From an uncultured Faecalibacterium sp. (GTDB taxonomy: Bacteria; Bacillota; Clostridia; Oscillospirales; Ruminococcaceae), in assembly GCA_934503275.1 (NCBI GenBank), contig CAKSVD010000010.1, forward strand, positions 7,119-71,118: 64,000 bases of DNA, written 5' to 3'. A model generated the notes under the pieces. That model ran no database searches. It saw only the letters and a program-made list of their open reading frames with translations, and had not been told where the DNA came from. Of the stretch, positions 59,094-64,000 are shown one piece after another. Each line of letters opens with the position of its first letter. Within the stretch, counting starts at the first letter, position 1. Both the position numbers and the translations under genes were made by a program.

Positions 59094-59228
59094 AAAACAG
59101 ACCAGCCCTGCCTTCGCTTTTTCTGGAAGGTCATGCTAGTCGGTTATGTAACGGCTGAAAGCCAAGATGTTCAGCCCCGCAGGGTCTGAACGAATATGTA
59201 AAAATATGTTATATTCAATTGTTGGGAT
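59094..59228. other. Leader region of the element rep/mob operon
   Basis: No gene seen. A hairpin TTCAG-CCCC/GGGT-CTGAA with one mismatch (59173-59193) lies in the predicted minus-strand leader. Confidence 0.3.
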
Positions 59229-59257
59229 AGATTACCACAAAAATCGAGCCGTGTCAA
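59229..59257 (-). promoter_or_regulatory. Promoter of the element helicase/relaxase genes
   Basis: Minus strand TTGACA (59252-59257), 17-base spacer, TAATCT (59229-59234). It would drive the small ORF, helicase and possibly mob. Confidence 0.55.
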
Positions 59258-59328
59258 CAAAAAGTTTTGAGAATACGTCACTTTCGGCAGTGTGCAAGAA
59301 AAAACAATGAAAACTTTGGAAAAAAGAG

Positions 59329-59354
59329 AGAGGGCTGGACAGTGCCAGCCCTCT
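59329..59354. terminator. Hairpin near the right end of the element
   Basis: AGAGGGCTGG (59329-59338) / CCAGCCCTCT (59345-59354). A T-rich tail follows on the minus strand only. No minus-strand gene upstream is visible; it may belong to the ancestral chromosome or to the element end. Nothing else was seen in 59355-59438. Confidence 0.45.
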
Positions 59355-59438
59355 TGACAAGGCAACAACAGCCAAAAAGTTTCATTCCCACCCTCAAACC
59401 ATCTTCATCCCGGTTTCGTCCCGGTTTGCAGAATGCCC

Positions 59439-59467
59439 TTGCAATCCGAAAGAAGCCGTGCTATAAT
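59439..59467 (+). promoter_or_regulatory. Promoter of the riboflavin operon
   Basis: TTGCAA (59439-59444), 17-base spacer, TATAAT (59462-59467), starting transcription just before the riboswitch. Confidence 0.8.
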
Positions 59468-59487
59468 GCCGCTGTAATTGAATCATA

Positions 59488-59596
59488 AATCTTCAGGGCA
59501 GGGTGCAATTCCCTACCGGTGGTACAGCCCACGAGCCGTAAGGCATGATTCGGTGAAACTCCGAAGCCGACAGTACAGTCTGGATGAAAGAAGATA
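59488..59596 (+). promoter_or_regulatory. FMN riboswitch (RFN element)
   Basis: The aptamer core is clear: ATCTTCAGGGCAGGGTGCAA at the 5' end, CCCTACCGGTGGTACAGCCC, GATTCGGTGAAACTCCGAAG, CCGACAGTACAGTCTGGATG and the closing GAAAGAAGAT. It binds FMN and turns off ribDEBAH through the two terminators downstream. Confidence 0.97.
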
Positions 59597-59675
59597 TCAA
59601 GTGCAGAACCCGTACGGTCCTGCGCTTGTGGAGGCTGCTCTGGGATGCGTTTGCATTCTGGAGCTTTCTTTTTTG

Positions 59676-59698
59676 CACAAGGATCCCTTGTGTTTTTT
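59676..59698 (+). terminator. First riboswitch-controlled terminator
   Basis: CACAAGG-ATC-CCTTGTG (59676-59692) followed by six T. Confidence 0.8.
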
Positions 59699-59704
59699 CG
59701 GCTT

Positions 59705-59737
59705 GCCCTGAACGTTTTTGTTCAGGGCTTTTTCTTT
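59705..59737 (+). terminator. Second riboswitch-controlled terminator
   Basis: GCCCTGAAC (59705-59713) / GTTCAGGGC (59720-59728), then TTTTTCTTTT, ending just before the ribD ribosome-binding site TTGGAGG. Confidence 0.85.
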
Positions 59738-59750
59738 TGGAGGCAACACG

Positions 59751-60875
59751 ATGAACGACAAAGACTATATGCGTCTGGCTTTGCAGCTTGCAAAAAAGGG
59801 CTGCGGGTGGACATCGCCCAACCCGATGGTGGGTGCCGTGGTCGTAAAAGAGGGCAGGATCATCGGACAGGGCTGGCACCAGAAATACGGTCAGGCTCAT
59901 GCGGAGCGCAATGCGCTGGCATCCTGCACCGAAGATCCGCAGGGAGCGACCCTGTATGTGACATTGGAGCCGTGCTGCCATTACGGAAAGCAGCCGCCCT
60001 GCGTGGATGCGATTCTGGACGCGGGCATTCACCGGGTGGTCGTGGGTTCCGCTGACCCGAATCCGCTGGTAGCCGGAAAAGGAATTGCAATCCTGCGCGC
60101 ACACGGCATAGATGTGACCGAAAATGTTCTGCAAGAGGAATGCGATGCGCTGAACAAGGTGTTCTTCCACTATATCACCACAAAACGCCCCTTCGTTTCC
60201 ATGAAATACGCCATGACAATGGACGGAAAAATCGCCACATACACAGGCGCTTCCAAATGGATCACCGGGGAAATTGCCCGGACTCATGTTCAACGGCAGC
60301 GACACCGATTCCGCGGCATTATGGTGGGAGTCGGAACCATTCTGGCAGATGACCCGCTGCTGACCTGCCGGATAGAGGGTGGCCGTGATCCCGTCCGGAT
60401 CATCTGTGATACACATTTGCGGACACCGCTGCAATCACAGGTGGTCATGACCGCCAAACAGGTTCCCACCATTCTTGCGACCTGCTGCGGCGACCCAGAG
60501 AAGCAGGCGGCATATCAACAGACCGGGTGCCGAGTCCTTTGTCTGGAAGAGCAATGCGGTCATGTGAATCTTCCGCAACTGATGGAACAGCTGGGGCAGG
60601 AGCAGATCGACAGCATTCTGCTGGAAGGCGGCGGAACCTTGAACTGGTCTGCACTGGAAAGCGGCATCGTGCAGCAGGTACAGGCTTACATCGCCCCGAA
60701 GCTGTTCGGAGGTAGGGATGCCAAAACACCCATTGAGGGTGCAGGTGTTTCGTTTCCGGATGCTGCATTCCGCCTGAAGAACAGCCGATTGGAACAGCTT
60801 GGCGAAGATTTCCTGATCGAAAGTGAGGTGGAGTACCCGTGTTTACCGGAATCGTGGAAGAAGTCGGAACAATAA
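59751..60875 (+). CDS. ribD: Bifunctional riboflavin deaminase/reductase RibD
   Basis: A 374-residue two-domain enzyme. Residues 1-145 are the zinc deaminase (HAERNALA near 50-57, EPCCHYGKQPPC near 73-84) that acts on the pyrimidine intermediate; residues 150-370 are the NADPH-dependent reductase (RPFVSMKYAMTMDGKIAT near 149-166, GVGTILADDPLLTCR near 189-203, LEGGGTLNW near 288-296). The ATG at 59751 has TTGGAGG seven bases upstream. The last 37 bases overlap ribE. Confidence 0.96.
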   Translation: MNDKDYMRLALQLAKKGCGWTSPNPMVGAVVVKEGRIIGQGWHQKYGQAHAERNALASCTEDPQGATLYVTLEPCCHYGKQPPCVDAILDAGIHRVVVGSADPNPLVAGKGIAILRAHGIDVTENVLQEECDALNKVFFHYITTKRPFVSMKYAMTMDGKIATYTGASKWITGEIARTHVQRQRHRFRGIMVGVGTILADDPLLTCRIEGGRDPVRIICDTHLRTPLQSQVVMTAKQVPTILATCCGDPEKQAAYQQTGCRVLCLEEQCGHVNLPQLMEQLGQEQIDSILLEGGGTLNWSALESGIVQQVQAYIAPKLFGGRDAKTPIEGAGVSFPDAAFRLKNSRLEQLGEDFLIESEVEYPCLPESWKKSEQ

Positions 60876-61480
60876 AATCCATCAATCGGGGACAGCATTC
60901 CGCTGTACTGACTGTTCGTGCAAAAACGGTTCTGGAAGGAACCAGGATCGGCGACAGCATCGCCGTCAACGGCATCTGTCTGACCGTCAGGCAGCTCTTC
61001 CCGGATAGCTTTGCTGCGGATGTCATGCACGAGACCTTGAACCGCTCTGCGCTTGCGCAGCTCACCGTTGGAAGTGCTGTCAATCTGGAACGTGCCATGC
61101 CGGCCAACGGACGTTTTGGCGGACACATCGTAGCAGGCCATGTGGATGGCGTCGGACGCATTGCTAATATCCGAAAAGACGATACGGCCATCTGGTACAC
61201 CATTCATGCAGATTCTGCGATCCTTCGCTATGTCGTTGAAAAAGGCTCTATCACAATAGACGGTATCAGCCTGACCGTGGCTGCGGTGGAATCTACGGGC
61301 TTTTCCGTGTCCACGATACCGCACACCGTCCGTCAGACGAACCTGAACCAGCGGCACAAAGGGGATTTTGTCAATCTGGAAACCGATGTTATCGGAAAAT
61401 ATATCGAGAAGCTGCTTCCATCAGAAGCACCGAAACAAAACACGCTCACAAAAGAAATACTGCTGCGCTGCGGCTTTTAA
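60839..61480 (+). CDS. ribE: Riboflavin synthase, alpha subunit
   Basis: A 213-residue enzyme with two similar lumazine-binding domains (MFTGIVEEVGTIKSI at 1-15, and HIVAGHVDGVGRIANI near 97-112) that dismutates two lumazines to riboflavin. NGICLTV near 45-51 and DGISLTV near 142-148 are the paired active-site strands. The start is a GTG at 60839 with GAGGTGG upstream, inside the end of ribD. ribBA follows after 12 bases. Confidence 0.96.
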   Translation: MFTGIVEEVGTIKSINRGQHSAVLTVRAKTVLEGTRIGDSIAVNGICLTVRQLFPDSFAADVMHETLNRSALAQLTVGSAVNLERAMPANGRFGGHIVAGHVDGVGRIANIRKDDTAIWYTIHADSAILRYVVEKGSITIDGISLTVAAVESTGFSVSTIPHTVRQTNLNQRHKGDFVNLETDVIGKYIEKLLPSEAPKQNTLTKEILLRCGF

Positions 61481-61492
61481 GGAGAGTTTAGG

Positions 61493-62689
61493 ATGAACTT
61501 CAATACCATTCCCGAAGCTTTGCAAGACCTGAAACAAGGGAAAATCATTCTGGTAACGGATGACCTCGACCGTGAAAACGAGGGGGACTTCATCTGTGCT
61601 GCCGAATTTGCCACCACTGAAAACATCAACTTTATGGCGACCCACGGCAAAGGTCTGATCTGCATGCCGATGTCCGAAGCCTTTGTCCGAAAGTTGCAAT
61701 TTCCGCAGATGGTGCAGCATAACACCGACAACCATGAAACGGCATTTACTGTGTCCATCGACCATATTTCTACTTCTACGGGCATTTCTGCCGCAGAGCG
61801 TTCCATTACGGCGATGGCCTGTGTGGACGATCACGCAAAAGCTGAAGATTTCCGCAGACCGGGGCATATGTTCCCCCTTCTGGCAAAAAAGAACGGTGTG
61901 CTGGAGCGCAGCGGTCACACAGAAGCAACGGTTGACCTGTGCCGTCTGGCAGGGCTGAAAGAATGCGGCCTGTGCTGCGAGATCATGCGGGAGGATGGCA
62001 CGATGATGCGCACCGCTGAACTGGCAAAGCTGGCAGAGCGTTTCCAGATCAAATTCATCACCATCCGTGATTTACAGGAGTACCGCAAGTGTCACGATAA
62101 ACTGGTCGATCGGGTAACGGCGGTGAACCTGCCCACCAAGTATGGCACCTTCAGAGCTTATGGTTTTGTGAGCCGCCTGAACGGAGAGCATCACATTGCA
62201 CTGGTAAAAGGTGACATTGGCGATGGAAAGAATATTCTGTGCCGCGTCCACTCGGAATGCCTGACAGGAGATACATTTGGTTCTTTGCGTTGCGACTGCG
62301 GCCAGCAGCTGGCCGCTGCCATGACGCAGATTGAAAAAGAAGGCCGGGGTATCCTGCTCTATATGCGGCAGGAAGGCCGGGGCATCGGTCTGATCAACAA
62401 ACTGCGTGCCTATGAACTTCAGGAGCAGGGCATGGATACGCTGGAAGCCAATCTCGCTCTGGGGTTCCATGGAGATGAACGGGAGTATTATCTCGGCGCA
62501 CAGATTCTCCGGGAACTTGGCGTAAAAAGCCTGCGCCTGCTTACCAATAACCCGGACAAAGTATATCAGCTCTCCGAGTTTGGGCTGGAGATCTCCGAGC
62601 GCGTACCCATTCAGATGACGGCGACCCCGTATGACCTGTTTTACCTGAAAACGAAGCAGGCACGGATGGGGCATCTTCTGGAATATTAA
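61493..62689 (+). CDS. ribBA: Bifunctional DHBP synthase / GTP cyclohydrolase II
   Basis: A 398-residue fusion. The N-terminal half makes dihydroxybutanone phosphate from ribulose 5-phosphate ([19 protein letters not shown] near 21-39, [16 protein letters not shown] near 142-157). The C-terminal half opens GTP ([20 protein letters not shown] near 251-270 with the zinc cysteines, [15 protein letters not shown] near 286-300). Together they supply both precursors of riboflavin. Length and domain order are standard. Confidence 0.97.
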   Translation: MNFNTIPEALQDLKQGKIILVTDDLDRENEGDFICAAEFATTENINFMATHGKGLICMPMSEAFVRKLQFPQMVQHNTDNHETAFTVSIDHISTSTGISAAERSITAMACVDDHAKAEDFRRPGHMFPLLAKKNGVLERSGHTEATVDLCRLAGLKECGLCCEIMREDGTMMRTAELAKLAERFQIKFITIRDLQEYRKCHDKLVDRVTAVNLPTKYGTFRAYGFVSRLNGEHHIALVKGDIGDGKNILCRVHSECLTGDTFGSLRCDCGQQLAAAMTQIEKEGRGILLYMRQEGRGIGLINKLRAYELQEQGMDTLEANLALGFHGDEREYYLGAQILRELGVKSLRLLTNNPDKVYQLSEFGLEISERVPIQMTATPYDLFYLKTKQARMGHLLEY

Positions 62690-62710
62690 CAACGAAAGAG
62701 GTATTTAAAA

Positions 62711-63187
62711 ATGAAAACATTTGAAGGCAAGCTGGTTTCTCAGAATATCAAGGTCGGTATCGTAGCTGCCCGATTCAACGAATTTATCACGTCCAAACTT
62801 CTGAGCGGAGCAATGGATGGTCTGCTTCGGCACGATGTGCAGGACGCTGATATTCATGTTGCATGGGTTCCGGGTGCTTTTGAGATCCCACTGGTCGCCT
62901 CTAAAATGGCAAAAAGCGGAAAGTACGATGCTGTGATCTGCCTTGGTGCCGTGATTCGCGGTTCTACCAGCCATTACGACTATGTGTGCAATGAGGTTTC
63001 CAAAGGCATTGCCACGGTCTCGCTGGAAAGCGGGGTTCCCGTCCTCTTTGGTGTTCTGACCACCGAAAACATCGAACAGGCCATCGAGCGGGCAGGCACC
63101 AAAGCAGGTAATAAAGGCTATGACTGTGCAGTCAGTGCCATCGAGATGGTAAACCTGCTCCGGGAAATGGATACCGCCGCAGAGTAA
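62711..63187 (+). CDS. ribH: 6,7-dimethyl-8-ribityllumazine synthase
   Basis: A 158-residue enzyme that joins the two riboflavin precursors and usually forms an icosahedral 60-mer. [17 protein letters not shown] near 18-34, [14 protein letters not shown] near 55-68, [16 protein letters not shown] near 77-92 with the catalytic His88, and [12 protein letters not shown] near 113-124 are the family motifs. AAAGAGG lies before the ATG. It ends the biosynthetic part of the operon. Confidence 0.97.
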   Translation: MKTFEGKLVSQNIKVGIVAARFNEFITSKLLSGAMDGLLRHDVQDADIHVAWVPGAFEIPLVASKMAKSGKYDAVICLGAVIRGSTSHYDYVCNEVSKGIATVSLESGVPVLFGVLTTENIEQAIERAGTKAGNKGYDCAVSAIEMVNLLREMDTAAE

Positions 63188-63207
63188 AATACACGCAGGA
63201 GTTTGCC

Positions 63208-63624
63208 ATGATCGTTATAAAGACCCGACAGCCTGACCCGGAATTGGAGCAGAAGATCCGGATGCTTCTGGAACGAGAGCACATCGAGGCAGAGCAAATA
63301 TCCATTGATTCATGGGAGAAGTTGGTTCTTCCGGGGCTTACACTGGACGGAATGACCCACGAAGTGTCGTGCAACGGCAGAAAAGTCTCCCTTACACGAC
63401 TGGAGTTCGATTTGCTGCTGATGCTTGCCTCCCACGAAGGACAAATCTTCTCAAAAGAAGAGCTTTTCCGTGCTGTGTGGGGACAAAGCTGTGACGACAC
63501 CTTAAAGGTCGTGGCAAATACCGTTTCCAATCTGCGAAAGAAGCTGGCCGGCTGCGGTAGCTTTATCCGCACTACCCACGGCGGCTATGCTTTTGTAAGC
63601 CAAAAGGAGAACGACCCGGCATGA
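63208..63624 (+). CDS. Stand-alone winged-helix DNA-binding protein (OmpR/PhoB effector type)
   Basis: A 138-residue protein. Residues 1-40 have no receiver-domain motifs, and residues 45-135 form a winged helix of the Trans_reg_C class (KVSLTRLEFDLLLMLASHEG near 63-82, RAVWGQSCDDTLKVVANTVS near 92-111, IRTTHGGYAFV near 121-131). The missing receiver means it is not a normal response regulator. It lies 20 bases after ribH and overlaps the phosphatase gene by four bases (ATGA), so it is co-transcribed with both. Its target is unknown. Confidence 0.8.
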   Translation: MIVIKTRQPDPELEQKIRMLLEREHIEAEQISIDSWEKLVLPGLTLDGMTHEVSCNGRKVSLTRLEFDLLLMLASHEGQIFSKEELFRAVWGQSCDDTLKVVANTVSNLRKKLAGCGSFIRTTHGGYAFVSQKENDPA

Positions 63625-64000
63625 CCAGGATCTTATTTATTTGTCTCGGAAATATCTGCCGAAGCCCGATGGCGGAGTATGTGATGAAAGACCTTACGTC
63701 CAAGGCAGGACTATCCGAGCAATTTGAAATCGCATCAGCCGCCACCAGTGCATGGGAAATCGGAAATCCGGTCTATCCTCCTGCACGGCAGAAGCTGGCA
63801 GAACATGGCATCGACTGCAACGGCAAGACAGCCCGGCAGATGACCCGGCTGGATTATGCACGGTATGATCATCTGATTGGCATGGACGAAAGTAATCTGT
63901 GCGACATCCTGCGGCTTGTCGGCGGAGACCCACAGCATAAAGTCTCGCTGCTGATGGCGCATACGGATCATCCCCGTGAAGTGGCAGACCCATGGTTCAC
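63621..64000 (+). CDS. Low-molecular-weight protein tyrosine phosphatase (cut by window end)
   Basis: The first 126 codons of a phosphatase are visible, starting MTRILFICLGNICRSPMAEY. The P-loop CLGNICRS at 8-15 (Cys8, Arg14) is complete; the general-acid Asp of the DP motif should be in VADPWF at about 121-126. Length to the window edge fits the roughly 150-residue family. It may dephosphorylate a small molecule or an enzyme of the pathway, since it sits at the end of a riboflavin operon with a regulator, or act on BY-kinase substrates. Confidence 0.9.
   Translation, partial: MTRILFICLGNICRSPMAEYVMKDLTSKAGLSEQFEIASAATSAWEIGNPVYPPARQKLAEHGIDCNGKTARQMTRLDYARYDHLIGMDESNLCDILRLVGGDPQHKVSLLMAHTDHPREVADPWF

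Overview
The window looks like a chromosomal segment of a GC-rich, low-branching Firmicute of the gut Oscillospiraceae/Ruminococcaceae type, most like Faecalibacterium. That is an inference from protein style, AGGAGG ribosome-binding sites, a short cruciform intergenic repeat of a kind I recall from that group, and the gene set. No 16S gene is present to confirm it.

Layout. 1-6290 (minus strand): a de novo pyrimidine operon, pyrC-pyrF-pyrK-pyrD-pyrE-carA-carB (carB runs off the left edge; pyrB and pyrR are not here). It is headed by a 46-codon leader ORF that runs through an intrinsic terminator, the architecture of the E. coli pyrBI UTP-sensitive attenuator. A second promoter precedes pyrE. 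6500-20700: housekeeping genes (cysE, DUF3842, pepV, a COG2426 membrane protein, xth, a MATE pump, an AraC regulator, glgP, tRNA-Leu, a threonine-aldolase-like enzyme, two Gfo/Idh/MocA oxidoreductases, a CobW GTPase). 20900-29000: an EF-G paralogue, a probable type I toxin-antitoxin locus (41-codon membrane peptide with a convergent antisense RNA), comEB, argF with an ARG box, bioY, a second antitoxin-like RNA without a toxin, an ECF sigma factor with a DUF4349 protein, and initiator tRNA-Met. 29000-40700: an AraC regulator divergent from a carbohydrate locus with two alpha/beta-hydrolase esterases, a YcxB-like protein, a TRAP transporter (DctPQM) and two GH31 alpha-glycosidases. 40730-53580: an exopolysaccharide operon on the minus strand (Wzz/BY-kinase, O-antigen ligase-like protein, VanZ fragment, two GT4, Wzx, WecG/TagA, and a full GDP-heptose set HddA, fused HddC-GmhB, GmhA), flanked by a divergent UDP-sugar dehydrogenase and a broken MATE gene. 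53580-59400: an integrative mobilizable element (int, xis, MobV-like relaxase, SF3 helicase) with a region packed with inverted repeats. 59439-63190: the riboflavin operon ribD-ribE-ribBA-ribH behind an FMN riboswitch with two tandem terminators, followed by a stand-alone winged-helix regulator and a low-molecular-weight tyrosine phosphatase cut by the window end.

How the genes work together. The pyr operon makes UMP. argF and carAB link it to arginine synthesis, and each has its own control signal. The EPS operon reads as one translationally coupled unit in which many stop and start codons overlap as ATGA, GTGA or TGATG: chain-length control and kinase, polymerisation, glycosyl transfer, flipping, then supply of GDP-heptose, with UDP-glucuronate likely from ugd. 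The TRAP/GH31/esterase locus probably deacylates and cleaves an alpha-linked glycoside and imports an organic acid. The best candidates for undescribed biology are the pyr leader-peptide attenuator, the par-like type I toxin-antitoxin with an orphan antitoxin RNA 2.5 kb away, and the structured origin-like region of the mobile element.
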